From: Methylobacterium isbiliense
GTDB taxonomy: Bacteria; Pseudomonadota; Alphaproteobacteria; Rhizobiales; Beijerinckiaceae
Direction of reading: 5' to 3'
DNA length: 64,000 nt
Assembly (NCBI RefSeq): GCF_022179325.1
Contig: NZ_BPQQ01000008.1
Coordinates: forward strand, 30,243-94,242
The notes under the pieces were generated by a model, which saw only the letters and a program-made list of their open reading frames with translations, was not told the DNA's origin and did not search any database. This document shows, one piece after another, positions 8,605-17,001 of this stretch (positions within the stretch are counted from its first letter, which is position 1; each line of letters opens with the position of its first letter). The position numbers and the translations under genes were made by a program.

Positions 8605-8730
8605 TCAGCCCTGGCGGGCCTTGTAGCGCTTCTGCGTCTTGTTGATGACGTAGACGCGGCCCTTGCGGCGCACGATCTGGTTGTCGCGATGCCGGCCGCG
8701 CAGCGACTTCAGCGAATTGCGGATCTTCAT
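8605..8730 (-). CDS. rpmJ: 50S ribosomal protein L36, cysteine-free form
   Basis: A 41-residue protein starting '[20 protein letters not shown]' and ending '[14 protein letters not shown]', matching the YkgO-like L36 paralogue. Classical L36 carries a C-x2-C...C-x4-H zinc ribbon; here no cysteine is present, so it does not bind zinc. It is short and easily lost inside a longer open frame that extends to 9021; ATG 8730 is fixed by the conserved N-terminus. It is monocistronic with a hairpin terminator directly behind it. Confidence 0.95.
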   Translation of the reverse strand: MKIRNSLKSLRGRHRDNQIVRRKGRVYVINKTQKRYKARQG

Positions 8731-8974
8731 GGGACTACGGTCTCGCGGGTCTCGGCCGGCTCCGGCCGGCGCCTGGCGGGGTTGAACGGAACGGCCGGCC
8801 ATCGTCGGCCTTTTCGGGCCGAACGCCGGGGTCGGGCGACGCGCAGCACCGCCCGTGGTGCGGTGGCGTTTACCTCCGCGGCCCGAAAAGTCAATGGCAC
8901 CACCGTGCAACCGATCGGCCCGGGTCGCCTTGATTCTGCGGCGCCCGCAGGGGCGCGGCACGGGAGGAGAGATC

Positions 8975-9109
8975 ATGGCCGGCAACGATTCCCAGCACAG
9001 GCAGGGCCCCAGCGTCGACACGGTGGATCAGCTCAGCAGCGTCGTGCTGCTCGGCCTCGCCGCCGCCGGGGGTGCGGTAGCGGTCATTCTGTCGTCACTG
9101 GTCAGCTGA
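8975..9109 (+). CDS. Small single-helix membrane peptide
   Basis: A 44-residue peptide with a polar N-terminus and one hydrophobic helix ('[20 protein letters not shown]'). The ATG at 8975 has a GGGAGGAGA Shine-Dalgarno 5 bases ahead, a much better start than the upstream in-frame ATG at 8855, which would add arginine-rich unlikely sequence. Function unknown; it sits divergent from rpmJ. Confidence 0.6.
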   Translation: MAGNDSQHRQGPSVDTVDQLSSVVLLGLAAAGGAVAVILSSLVS

Positions 9110-9173
9110 ACGCGCTCCGGGCCGGCGCGCCGGCCCGGGAGGCCCGCGCCGCCGTTGGCGGTGGCGCGGCCGT

Positions 9174-9470
9174 TCACGGCTTGCGGCCCCCCAGCGAGCG
9201 GTAGAGGCTGAGCCGCGCCCGGACCACTTCGCGGCCCGCGCCGTCGTGGCCGGTGCGCTCCAGGCTCCGGCCGGCCCGCGCCTGCAACGCCTTGACGGTG
9301 GCGAGCGGCACGATCGCCAGCCCGGCCTCCGCCAGGGCATCGCCGTACGCGGCGATCGCCGCCCGGGCGAGGTCCTCGGCCGCGGCCTCGTCGATGCCGA
9401 GCGGGACCTCGCGGAGGCTGTCCTGGGCCTGGATCGCCAGCGCGACGCGCCGGGTGACGACAGTGCTCAT
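9174..9470 (-). CDS. Hypothetical protein, 98 residues
   Basis: Starts Met-Ser-Thr-Val-Val at 9470 and reads as a compact, mostly helical Ala/Leu/Arg-rich protein ('EAAAEDLARAAIAAYGDALA', 'LATVKALQARAGRSLERTG'). I recognise no family. The same frame extends upstream to 9806 but that part lies in AT-rich intergenic DNA and is not protein-like, so the internal start is preferred. Confidence 0.6.
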   Translation of the reverse strand: MSTVVTRRVALAIQAQDSLREVPLGIDEAAAEDLARAAIAAYGDALAEAGLAIVPLATVKALQARAGRSLERTGHDGAGREVVRARLSLYRSLGGRKP

Positions 9471-9848
9471 TCTGACCTCGCCTGGATGCGCCCGCCCTGT
9501 CGGCGGCGAAAGGGGCACGGGCGTCGTTGCCCGTGCGGTGCGCGATGGCACCGACCGGAATCCGGCACGGCCCCGGCCGTCAGCGGAAAGGCACGCGACA
9601 ATTCTGCTTAAGCTTTTGATGTTGAACCATTTTCGCCGAATCGATGACCGCCTCGGCGAATGATGCTTAGCCGCCGAGTGTGTCGGGATGATTGCATGGT
9701 CCGGCCGTGGGGCGGCGGCCGCGGCGGGCTCGTTCTGGCGGCTTAGTCCGATCGGCCGATCACGAAATAGGCACACAGCTATCAAGTTAAAATACATCAT
9801 TAACACAATTTATGCAGTAATTATCAGGCGAATACCGTCCAATGGCCT
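9471..9848. promoter_or_regulatory. AT-rich intergenic region upstream of the chemoreceptor
   Basis: 378 bases without a gene. Two AT-rich islands (about 9600-9665 and 9755-9845) stand out from the >70% GC surroundings. The first holds an inverted repeat, ttcgccga at 9632-9639 and tcggcgaa at 9653-9660; the second runs directly into the chemoreceptor start and probably carries its promoter, though I cannot assign a specific sigma consensus. Confidence 0.5.
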
Positions 9849-11189
9849 GTGAAAATGAGCGATGATTCAGTGTCGGAACGTTTGGCGTTCCTCGAAATTG
9901 ATCGAACCACGGTGTCGGAACTGCCACAGCTGTGGGCCGTCATCGGGCCTGCCCTGCCGCAGGTGCTGGCCCGGTTCTACACCAAGATGACGGCGGTGCC
10001 GCATCTCGCGGCGATGATCGGCCGGCAGCAGGACCGGCTCGTGACGGCGCAATCCTCGCATTGGGAGCGTCTGTTCAGCGGGCGGTTCGACGCCGACTAC
10101 GTCGCCGGCATTCGGCGCATCGGCCGCGTCCACCACACGATCGGGCTGGAGCCGCGCTGGTACATCGGCGGCTACGCCTTCGTGCTGAACGAGCTGGTGC
10201 GGCTCCTGTCGGAGCGGGCGGGGTTGGGCGGGCGCCGGAGGCTCGCCCGGCAGGTCGCGGCCCTCAACAAGGTGGTGATGCTCGACATGGACTTCGCCAT
10301 CTCGGTCTACCAGGACATGCTGGTCGAGGAGCGCCAGCGCAAGGGACAGGTGCTGTCGGGGGCGATCGCGACCTTCTCGGAGGCGGTGCAGGCCAGCCTC
10401 TCGGTGTCGGGCGCGGCCGGCGACGACTTGGCGCGGAGTGCCGCGACGCTGGACGCCGCCACCGCCGAGGCCGGCGGCATCGCCGACACCGTCGCGAGCG
10501 CGGCCGGACAGACCTCCTCCAACATGCAGGCGGGCGCCGCCGCCGCCGAGGAACTCGCCGTCTCGGTGCGCGAGATCGGCACGCAGGCCGGCCGCTCCGC
10601 CGAGGTCGCCCGGCAGGCGGTCGAGAGCGCGCAGCGCACCGAGCGCACGGTGAGCGGGCTGGCCGAGCAGGCGCGCGGGATCGGCCAGGTGGTCGATCTC
10701 ATCAACCAGATCGCCGGGCAGACCAACCTCCTCGCCCTCAACGCGACGATCGAGGCGGCGCGGGCCGGCGAGGCGGGCCGCGGCTTCGCCGTGGTCGCCA
10801 CCGAGGTCAAGGAATTGGCCGGCCAGACCGCGAAGGCCACCACGGAGATCGGCGCGCGCATCGGCGCGATCCAGGACGCGACCCTGCGCAGCGCGGCCGA
10901 CATCCAGGAGATCGTGCGGGTGATCGGCGACGTCAGCGCCATCGCGACCGCCATCGCGGCGGCCGTGGAGGAGCAGACGGCCGTCACCTCGGACATCGCC
11001 CTGACCGTGCAGCGGACCGCGACGAACACGCAGGAGGTGGCGGGCACCATCGAGACCCTGCGGGGCTCGACCGCCTCGGCCGCGTCGGCGGCGCAGGGCG
11101 TGGTCGCCGCGCGGGCGACGCTCGGGACGCAACTCGCCCGGCTGCGCGCCGACATCGACCGCTTCCTGGAGACCGCCCGGGCCGCGTGA
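9849..11189 (+). CDS. Globin-coupled methyl-accepting chemotaxis protein (HemAT-like)
   Basis: A 446-residue soluble receptor with no membrane helices. Residues 1-165 are a protoglobin/globin-coupled sensor domain: '[12 protein letters not shown]', then '[20 protein letters not shown]', which carries the expected proximal histidine and the IGL-P-WY signature. Residues 170-446 are an MCP signalling domain with the hairpin '[20 protein letters not shown]' followed by '[15 protein letters not shown]'. HemAT-type proteins bind haem and steer cells in response to oxygen. Start is ATG 9849 or ATG 9855. No che genes are adjacent, but another MCP-like gene lies at 12149-13735. Confidence 0.93.
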   Translation: MKMSDDSVSERLAFLEIDRTTVSELPQLWAVIGPALPQVLARFYTKMTAVPHLAAMIGRQQDRLVTAQSSHWERLFSGRFDADYVAGIRRIGRVHHTIGLEPRWYIGGYAFVLNELVRLLSERAGLGGRRRLARQVAALNKVVMLDMDFAISVYQDMLVEERQRKGQVLSGAIATFSEAVQASLSVSGAAGDDLARSAATLDAATAEAGGIADTVASAAGQTSSNMQAGAAAAEELAVSVREIGTQAGRSAEVARQAVESAQRTERTVSGLAEQARGIGQVVDLINQIAGQTNLLALNATIEAARAGEAGRGFAVVATEVKELAGQTAKATTEIGARIGAIQDATLRSAADIQEIVRVIGDVSAIATAIAAAVEEQTAVTSDIALTVQRTATNTQEVAGTIETLRGSTASAASAAQGVVAARATLGTQLARLRADIDRFLETARAA

Positions 11190-11370
11190 ACTCCTCCCAT
11201 GCCGGGCCGCGCACGGCACCCGCGACGACGGCCGCCGCCCCGCCGCCCGTCCGTCTCCCGCGAGGACTGCGACAGGGTGGCCCAGCCCTGCCGATGCCGG
11301 GGACGGAACTCGCCCTCCTTGACGTCAAGCGGGCCCGCCATACCTGCCGGGATCAGTACTCCTGTATAGT

Positions 11371-12114
11371 ATGGTGGGAGGTTCCTTGCTCCGCTCCTTC
11401 GACGAAGCCGCCGCCCCCGTGTCGCTGGCCGAGCCCGTGCGCGATCACCTCGGCCATCTGCTGCGCGACCTCTACGCCGCGCACCAGAGCGAGGAGCTGT
11501 CCGCACCGCTCGCCGCCCTGCTGGGCCGGCTGACCCAGGCCCTCGCCGAGCAGTCCGACGCGGATGCGCGGGCCTTCCATGCCGGGCTGATGCGGGCGCT
11601 GCCTTCCCTGCGCGCCTTCGCGCTCAGCCTCGCGGGCCGCTCCGCCGAGGCGGACGATCTCGTGCAGGAGACGGTGCTGCGCGGCTGGCAGAACCAGCAT
11701 CGCTTCCAGCCCGGCAGCAACCTCGACGCGTGGCTGTTCACGATCATGCGCAACATCTTCTACTCCCTGCGCCGCAAGCGGTCGCGGGAGGTCGAGGACG
11801 ACGACGGCCAGTACGCGGCGACGCTCGCCGTGGCGCCCCGCCAGGACCACGGGATCAGCCTCGCCGAGGTGCAGACGGCACTGGGGCGGCTGCGCCCCGA
11901 CATGCGCGAGGTGCTGATCCTCGTGGGCGTGCAGGAGGTGAGCTACGAGCAGGCGGCGCAGATCATGGGCGTGGCGATCGGCACCATCAAGAGCCGGGTC
12001 TCGCGCGCCCGCACGCAGCTCGCCGCCCAGCTCGGCTATACCGGCCAGGATCTCGACGGGGACGCGCTGATCCGCTCGGTGATGTCCGCGAGCCCGGCCC
12101 GGATGCCGCGCTGA
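11371..12114 (+). CDS. EcfG-type ECF sigma factor with a NepR-like N-terminal segment
   Basis: Residues ~75-240 are an ECF sigma factor of the general-stress EcfG kind: region 2 'LSLAGRSAEADDLVQETVL' and 'WLFTIMRNIFYSLRRKR', region 4 'YEQAAQIMGVAIGTIKSRVS'. Residues 27-54 ('LGHLLRDLYAAHQSEE' onward to 'ALLGRL') align without gaps to the core of the anti-sigma factor NepR, as recalled from memory (I-G-x-x-L-R-x-x-Y ... E ... L-L-x-x-L), suggesting an internal anti-sigma element. ATG 11371 directly abuts a TATAGT box; an alternative TTG at 11386 has GGGAGG five bases ahead, so the exact start is uncertain. No phyR or separate nepR is adjacent. Confidence 0.85.
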   Translation: MVGGSLLRSFDEAAAPVSLAEPVRDHLGHLLRDLYAAHQSEELSAPLAALLGRLTQALAEQSDADARAFHAGLMRALPSLRAFALSLAGRSAEADDLVQETVLRGWQNQHRFQPGSNLDAWLFTIMRNIFYSLRRKRSREVEDDDGQYAATLAVAPRQDHGISLAEVQTALGRLRPDMREVLILVGVQEVSYEQAAQIMGVAIGTIKSRVSRARTQLAAQLGYTGQDLDGDALIRSVMSASPARMPR

Positions 12115-12148
12115 GACCCGGCCGCGCCGGCCCCGGTCTTGGTCCCGG

Positions 12149-13735
12149 CTACAGCCGGTAGCCCATCCGCAAGCCTCCCCAGTGGCGGCCGTGGACGCGG
12201 ATCGGTGCCGCGATCTCGCGCAGCATCAGAGGGCGGCTGCGGCCCTCGGGGCGGCACATCTGCACCACGAAGGGCCGGTTCGAGCGGGCCGCGGTGAGGC
12301 CCGCGGGATCGTCGTGGAAGCGGCGGTGGCGGGAATGGCGGTCGTTCCAGGCCGGGTCGTCCGGGCGCGGCGGCTGCGAGAAGCGGCGGTTGTGCACCGG
12401 CGCGTAGCCGTTGCGGTCGACCGCGAAGCAATGGGCGAGGCGCTCGTCCCCGATCAGCAGCGGCTCCAGGACCGGCGGCAGGATCTCCTCCAGGGCCGGC
12501 AGCGCCGCCGTGAGGTAGCGTGGCGGGTCGGTGCCGGGCAGCGGCCGGTAGGCCTCGTCGAACAGCGCATCGCGGCCGAGGAGCCCGGCGGCGATGGCGG
12601 CCTCCAGCGCCGCACCGACCTGCGCGGCACCGGCCTGCGCCGCCGCGACCAGCGGCCGATGCTCCGCCTCGATCCGCGCCATCGCCTGCCGCACCGCCTC
12701 GGGGACCGGCTCCGCGAAGGCGCAGTGCAGCCCGCGCGCGCTCGCTCCCGCCACCCTCACCCGCACCGGGCCGAGGGGCCGCACCGCCAGGGCGAGCGGC
12801 GTGCCCGCGGCGGGCCGCAGGCCCTCCGGCGGGGCGAGCAGGAGCCCGCCGCGGCCGAGGTCGAGGATCCGCCCGACGCCGAAGGTGCCCACCCGGGCCG
12901 GCAGGTCCACGGGGTAGCGGTCGTGGATCCGGCGGTCGCCGATCTCGGCTTGGCGCAGGGCGGCCACGACCCGTGATCCCAGCCCGTCCGTCTCCCCCGT
13001 CGCCCCGGCCTCCGCGAGCGTGCCGAGGGTGCCGGCCATCGCGGCGGCCTCGGCGGCCAGATGGGCGGCGGTCTGCGCCTGCCCGCGGCTCGCGGCGTTG
13101 AGCGTGTCGAGCACCGGCCCCAGGCCGCCGACCAGGGCCTCGGCGGCACGCGCCGCCTCGATCGCGGCCGCGGCGCAGCCCGCCCGGTCGCCGAGGCCGC
13201 GCAGGGAGGCGGCCGTGCGGCTGCCCTCGGCGGACAGGGCCCGCACCGCCTGCGCGAGCTGCACGATCCCCTCGCCGGCCTCGCCGAGCCGGGCCGCCTC
13301 GACGGTGGCCTGGAGGGCCGCCAGATGGGCGCGCCGCGCCACGCCGGCGAACGCCGCCGCGAGCGCGTCGATCTCGCCCGCCGCCTCCGCGAGCGGCAGG
13401 GCGGACCGGGCGGCCTCGCCGCAGTGCAGGCGCGCGAGGCCGAGATGGCGTCCGGCCTGCGCCAGCACCTCGCCGGCGCCCGCGCCCTCGCCCGACAGGC
13501 TGCCGCAGCCCTCGGCGACGCGGTCGGCCGCCCGCGCGAGATCCGCCACGGCGCCGGCCGCCGCGGCCGGTCGCGCCGCGCCGGCGGCCCGCGCGACCTC
13601 CGCTTCCACCAGCGCGATCGCGTCCCGGCCCGCACGGACCGGATCGGCGCGCGCCGCGGAGGCGTCGGCGGGGCTGTGATGGCCCGGGGCAATGCGGGAG
13701 CGGTCGATCCGGCGCATGGCGCGATTGGGCGCCAC
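12149..13735 (-). CDS. Cytoplasmic MCP-like protein with PilZ and C-terminal sensory domain
   Basis: 528 residues, no clear membrane helix. Residues ~110-260 resemble a degenerate MCP signalling hairpin ('ALQATVEAARLGEAGEGIVQ' mirrors the canonical [18 protein letters not shown] tip). Residues ~268-350 are PilZ-like: 'RRIHDRYPVDLPARVG' gives an RxxxR motif and 'ILDLGRGGLLL' a variant of D-x-S-x-x-G, implying possible c-di-GMP binding. The C-terminal ~140 residues contain 'FAVDRNGYAPVHNRRFSQPP', 'DRHSRHRRFHDDPAGL' and 'GRHWGGLRMGYRL', a module found at the end of several alphaproteobacterial MCPs. It is convergent with the sigma-factor gene. Confidence 0.78.
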   Translation of the reverse strand: MAPNRAMRRIDRSRIAPGHHSPADASAARADPVRAGRDAIALVEAEVARAAGAARPAAAAGAVADLARAADRVAEGCGSLSGEGAGAGEVLAQAGRHLGLARLHCGEAARSALPLAEAAGEIDALAAAFAGVARRAHLAALQATVEAARLGEAGEGIVQLAQAVRALSAEGSRTAASLRGLGDRAGCAAAAIEAARAAEALVGGLGPVLDTLNAASRGQAQTAAHLAAEAAAMAGTLGTLAEAGATGETDGLGSRVVAALRQAEIGDRRIHDRYPVDLPARVGTFGVGRILDLGRGGLLLAPPEGLRPAAGTPLALAVRPLGPVRVRVAGASARGLHCAFAEPVPEAVRQAMARIEAEHRPLVAAAQAGAAQVGAALEAAIAAGLLGRDALFDEAYRPLPGTDPPRYLTAALPALEEILPPVLEPLLIGDERLAHCFAVDRNGYAPVHNRRFSQPPRPDDPAWNDRHSRHRRFHDDPAGLTAARSNRPFVVQMCRPEGRSRPLMLREIAAPIRVHGRHWGGLRMGYRL

Positions 13736-13867
13736 ACCCCCTTAAGGCCGGCTTAACCCTGCGGCCGGCCCGGCCGGGATGACGGCGCCGCGCCGCGCGC
13801 GGTGTTGCACCGGTGCGGCCAAGCGTGGCAAGGAACGGCCAGCCCCGAGTGGCGAGGGTCCCCCGCC

Positions 13868-14728
13868 GTGCCCCACGGTCTGCCGACCAGAACCTGCGCC
13901 ACCCTGCGGATCGACGGGGCGGTCCGGTCCCTCCGGGCCGGCAGGCCGCCCCGGCGGAGCGCCTCCCGGCTCGGCGGCCTCCTCGTCGTCCTCGCCGCCG
14001 CGGCGATCCCGGCCCGCGCCGATCCGCTGCCCTCGCCGGTGCGCATCGCCACGGAAGGGGGCAAGCCGCCCTTCAACTACGTCGAGGACGGCAAGCCGGC
14101 AGGGTTCGAGGTCGAGCTTGCGCAGGCGCTCTGCACCGCGGCCAAGCTCACCTGCACCATCGTGCTCCACCAGTGGGACGGCATCATCAAGGGCCTGGAG
14201 GCCGGTGCGTACGACGCCATCATGGCCTCGCTCGCGATCACGCCGAAGCGGCGCGCGCGGGTGGCCTTCTCGCGGCCCTATTACCGCATCCCCTCCGCCT
14301 TCATGGCGCGGCGCGACGCCGTGGCGGACCGGCTCGATCCGGCCTCGCTGAAGGGCCGCGCGGTGGGCACCGCCGCGCATTCGCCCCAGCTCGCCTACCT
14401 GGAGGCGCGCGCGCCCGAGGCGGACATCCGCAGCTTCGACACCCTGCGGGATGCCGGCTACGACCTGCGGCTCGGCCGCCTCGACCTCGTGTTCGGCGAC
14501 AAGCTCGCGTTGTGGCGCATCCTCGAACTGCCGGATGGGGCCGCCTGTTGCCGGCTCGTGGGGGACGCTCCCCCGGGGGACCCGCTGCTGGGCGAAGGCA
14601 TCGGCGCCGCCTTCCGCAAGTCCGACACCGACCTGCGCGATGCCTTCGATCGGGCGCTCGCGGCGATCGTCGCGGACGGCACCTACGACCGCATCCGCGC
14701 CAAGTACCTGCCCTTCGACACGAAGTAG
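13868..14728 (+). CDS. Amino-acid-type ABC transporter substrate-binding protein
   Basis: A periplasmic solute-binding protein of family 3 (SBP_bac_3). After a signal peptide ('LGGLLVVLAAAAIPARA') the mature protein begins 'VRIATEGGKPPFNYVEDGKP', then 'GFEVELAQALC', 'WDGIIKGLEAGAYDAIMASL' and 'TPKRRARVAFSRPYYR', the standard family pattern, with the C-terminal 'YDRIRAKYLPFD'. These bind polar amino acids such as Arg/Lys/His or opines. No permease or ATPase gene is adjacent, so it is an orphan here. The GTG at 13868 is preferred to the ATG at 13802 because it shortens an implausibly long leader; the start remains uncertain. Confidence 0.85.
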   Translation: MPHGLPTRTCATLRIDGAVRSLRAGRPPRRSASRLGGLLVVLAAAAIPARADPLPSPVRIATEGGKPPFNYVEDGKPAGFEVELAQALCTAAKLTCTIVLHQWDGIIKGLEAGAYDAIMASLAITPKRRARVAFSRPYYRIPSAFMARRDAVADRLDPASLKGRAVGTAAHSPQLAYLEARAPEADIRSFDTLRDAGYDLRLGRLDLVFGDKLALWRILELPDGAACCRLVGDAPPGDPLLGEGIGAAFRKSDTDLRDAFDRALAAIVADGTYDRIRAKYLPFDTK

Positions 14729-14755
14729 CGCGACCGGCGCGGCCGCGCGTGAGCG

Positions 14756-14824
14756 GCCGTTCGACGGCCGCAGGCTTTGCCGTTCGATGGCCGCAGGCTT
14801 GGCCGTTTGACGGCCACGCCATGC
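14756..14824. repeat. Three tandem copies of a 23-base unit
   Basis: Unit gccgttcgacggccgcaggc plus ttt at 14756, a near-identical copy at 14779, and a third, diverged at its end, at 14802. Each copy contains a gccgt...acggc inverted core, so single strands could fold. It lies between the binding-protein gene and the dehydrogenase gene. Confidence 0.85.
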
Positions 14825-14875
14825 CCTCACTACACGGGGCCGCCCGGCGTACCGGGCGGGCAGGGAGGAATCAGC

Positions 14876-15742
14876 ATGGCGAAGGTCGCGTTTCTCGGTC
14901 TCGGCGTGATGGGGGCGCCGATGGCGCGCCATCTCGCCGCCAAGGGCCACGAGGTCACGGTCTACAACCGCACGGCCGAGAAGGCGCAGGCCTGGGTCGC
15001 CGCGCATGGCGGCCGCAGCGCCGCCACCCCCGCCGAGGCCGCCGCCGGCCAGGAGATCGTCTTCGCCTGCGTGGGCAACGACGACGATCTGCGCCAGGTC
15101 GCGCTCGGTCCGGACGGCGCCTTCCCGGCCATGCGCGCGGGCGCGGTCTTCGTGGACCACACCACCGCCTCCGCGGACGTGGCGCGCGAACTCGCGGCGG
15201 CCTCGTCCGAGCGCGGCTTCGATTTCGTGGACGCGCCGGTCTCCGGCGGGCAGGCCGGCGCCGAGAACGGCGTGCTCACGGTGATGTGCGGCGGCGATCC
15301 CGAGATCTACGCCCGGGTCGAGCCGGTCATCATGGCCTTCGCCCGCTCGTGCCGGCTGATGGGGCCGGCGGGCTCGGGCCAGCTCACCAAGATGGTGAAC
15401 CAGATCTGCATCGCCGGGCTGGTGCAGGGCCTCGCGGAGGGGATCCACTTCGGCAAGCGCGCCGGGCTCGACATCGAGGCCGTGCTCGACGTGATCGCCA
15501 AGGGCGCGGCCGGCTCCTGGCAGATGGAGAACCGCGGCCGCACCATGAACCAGAACAGGTTCGACTTCGGCTTCGCGGTCGACTGGATGCGCAAGGACCT
15601 CGCGATCGTGCTGGCCGAGGCCCGCCACAACAAGGCGCTGCTGCCGGTGACGGCCCTCGTCGACCAGTTCTACGCCGAGGTGCAGACGCTCGGCGGCGGG
15701 CGCTGGGACACGTCGAGCCTGATCGCGCGCCTGGAGAAGTAG
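14876..15742 (+). CDS. 3-hydroxyisobutyrate dehydrogenase family oxidoreductase
   Basis: A 288-residue NAD(P)-dependent beta-hydroxyacid dehydrogenase. The Rossmann start 'VAFLGLGVMGAPMARHLAAK', the substrate segment 'FVDAPVSGGQAGAENGVLTV', the catalytic-lysine region 'GQLTKMVNQICIAG' and the cofactor arginine 'VYNRT' (favouring NADP) are present. Members include 3-hydroxyisobutyrate dehydrogenase and tartronate-semialdehyde/glyoxylate-succinate-semialdehyde reductases; the exact substrate is open. ATG 14876 has GGGAGG nine bases ahead. Confidence 0.88.
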   Translation: MAKVAFLGLGVMGAPMARHLAAKGHEVTVYNRTAEKAQAWVAAHGGRSAATPAEAAAGQEIVFACVGNDDDLRQVALGPDGAFPAMRAGAVFVDHTTASADVARELAAASSERGFDFVDAPVSGGQAGAENGVLTVMCGGDPEIYARVEPVIMAFARSCRLMGPAGSGQLTKMVNQICIAGLVQGLAEGIHFGKRAGLDIEAVLDVIAKGAAGSWQMENRGRTMNQNRFDFGFAVDWMRKDLAIVLAEARHNKALLPVTALVDQFYAEVQTLGGGRWDTSSLIARLEK

Positions 15743-15913
15743 CACGCGGCCCGCTCCCTGCCCCTGATGTCGGCGAGTGTGCGCCCCGGCGAACCGAATG
15801 CTGCGGCGCACGTTACCCAGGTGAGCGGTGACCGCTCCGCAAGGTCCGGTTCGTCGTCCTTGAGGGTTCTGTCCTCGAGGAGTCTGGTCGCCGCACGTCA
15901 GTCAGGAGCAACG

Positions 15914-16018
15914 ATGGCCTTCACCAAGCTCATCACCTACGTGGTCGCCGCCGGGTTCGTCTGCATGCTGATCGTCACCGGCATCGGAACGGTCGACGGG
16001 CTGATGAGCCGGCAATAG
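15914..16018 (+). CDS. Small single-helix membrane peptide, 34 residues
   Basis: A peptide starting Met-Ala-Phe-Thr-Lys, almost entirely one hydrophobic helix ('LITYVVAAGFVCMLIVTGIG') with a short polar tail. An AGGAG sits 8 bases before the ATG at 15914. It is tail-to-tail with miaA. Function unknown; a longer in-frame start at 15767 adds serine/arginine-rich sequence and is not favoured. Confidence 0.5.
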   Translation: MAFTKLITYVVAAGFVCMLIVTGIGTVDGLMSRQ

Positions 16019-16052
16019 GGCGCGCCCCATCGGCCGTCGGGCCGGCGCGGTC

Positions 16053-16961
16053 TCAGCCGCCCGCCAGCCTGGCTGCGTCCTCCGGCGCCAGCCAGCGCCA
16101 CCCCTCGCCCACTTGGTGCCGGAACCACGTCACCTGCCGCTTGGCGTAGCGGCGGGTATCCGCTTGGCCCCGCGCCACGGCCTCCTCGCGCGGGAGCGCG
16201 CCGTCGAGGAAGGCGATCAGCCCCGGCACCCCGTGGGCGCGCATCACCGGCAGCATCGGGTCGAGGCGCCGCTCCCGCAGCGCCCGCACCTCGTCGAGGG
16301 CGCCCTCCTCCATCATGGCGAGGAAGCGCGCGTCGATGCGCGCGCGCAGGGCCGCGCGGTCCGGCACCAGGAAGATTTTTTCGCACGCGAACCCGGCCAG
16401 CGGCCCCGGCCGGCGGGTGCCCTGGAAGGCCGCGAGCGGGCGGCCGGTGGCGGCCAGGACCTCCAGGCCGCGCAGCACCCGCAGGCGATCGCCAGGCGCG
16501 ATCCGCGCCGCCCCATCCGGGTCGCGCCGGGCGAGGTCCGCGTGGAGCGCGGCGGTCCCGCGGGCCTCGGCCTGCGCCCGGACGGCGGCCCGCACCGCCT
16601 CGGGCACGGGCGGGATCGCGGACAGGCCCTCCAGCATCGCCTTGAAGTAGAGCCCGGTGCCGCCGACCAGCACCGGCAGGCGCCCCGCCGCCCAGGTCTC
16701 GTCCAGCACCGCCTCGACATCCGCGAGGTAGTGGCCGACCGAGTAGTTCACCGCCCCGTCCACCTGCCCGTAGAGGCGGTGGGGCGCCTGCGCCTCCTCG
16801 GCCTCGCTCGGCCGGGCGGTGAGCCGGCGCAGGTCGCCGTAGACCTGCATCGAGTCGGCGTTGATGACCACCCCGTTCCGCGCGCGGGCGAGCGCCAGCG
16901 CCAGCGCCGACTTGCCCGAGGCGGTCGGCCCTGCGATGAGGATCGCCTGACGCCCCACCAT
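16053..16961 (-). CDS. miaA: tRNA dimethylallyltransferase MiaA
   Basis: A 302-residue enzyme that transfers dimethylallyl from DMAPP to A37 of tRNAs reading UNN codons. The P-loop '[19 protein letters not shown]', '[20 protein letters not shown]', '[15 protein letters not shown]' and '[14 protein letters not shown]' match the family in order. ATG 16961 is fixed by the conserved Met-x-x-x-x-Ile-Leu-Ile-Ala-Gly-Pro-Thr start; the open frame continues upstream into the divergent serB gene. Divergent from serB with 40 bases between starts. Confidence 0.96.
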   Translation of the reverse strand: MVGRQAILIAGPTASGKSALALALARARNGVVINADSMQVYGDLRRLTARPSEAEEAQAPHRLYGQVDGAVNYSVGHYLADVEAVLDETWAAGRLPVLVGGTGLYFKAMLEGLSAIPPVPEAVRAAVRAQAEARGTAALHADLARRDPDGAARIAPGDRLRVLRGLEVLAATGRPLAAFQGTRRPGPLAGFACEKIFLVPDRAALRARIDARFLAMMEEGALDEVRALRERRLDPMLPVMRAHGVPGLIAFLDGALPREEAVARGQADTRRYAKRQVTWFRHQVGEGWRWLAPEDAARLAGG

Positions 16962-17001
16962 TGTCGCTCCCGACGCCGTGCCGGGCCAGACGAGTGCCGT
17001 G

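Noticed and set aside
11305-11370. GGAAC at 11305 as an EcfG-type -35 for the sigma-factor gene
   Set aside because: No CGTT-like -10 occurs at 16-17 bases; the nearest cgtc is only 13 bases away. The TATAGT at 11365 has no -35 at proper spacing either, so no promoter class is claimed.
16978-17001. serB start at 16978
   Set aside because: The added residues lie in the short divergent promoter space with miaA; the ATG at 17002 matches the typical SerB beginning.
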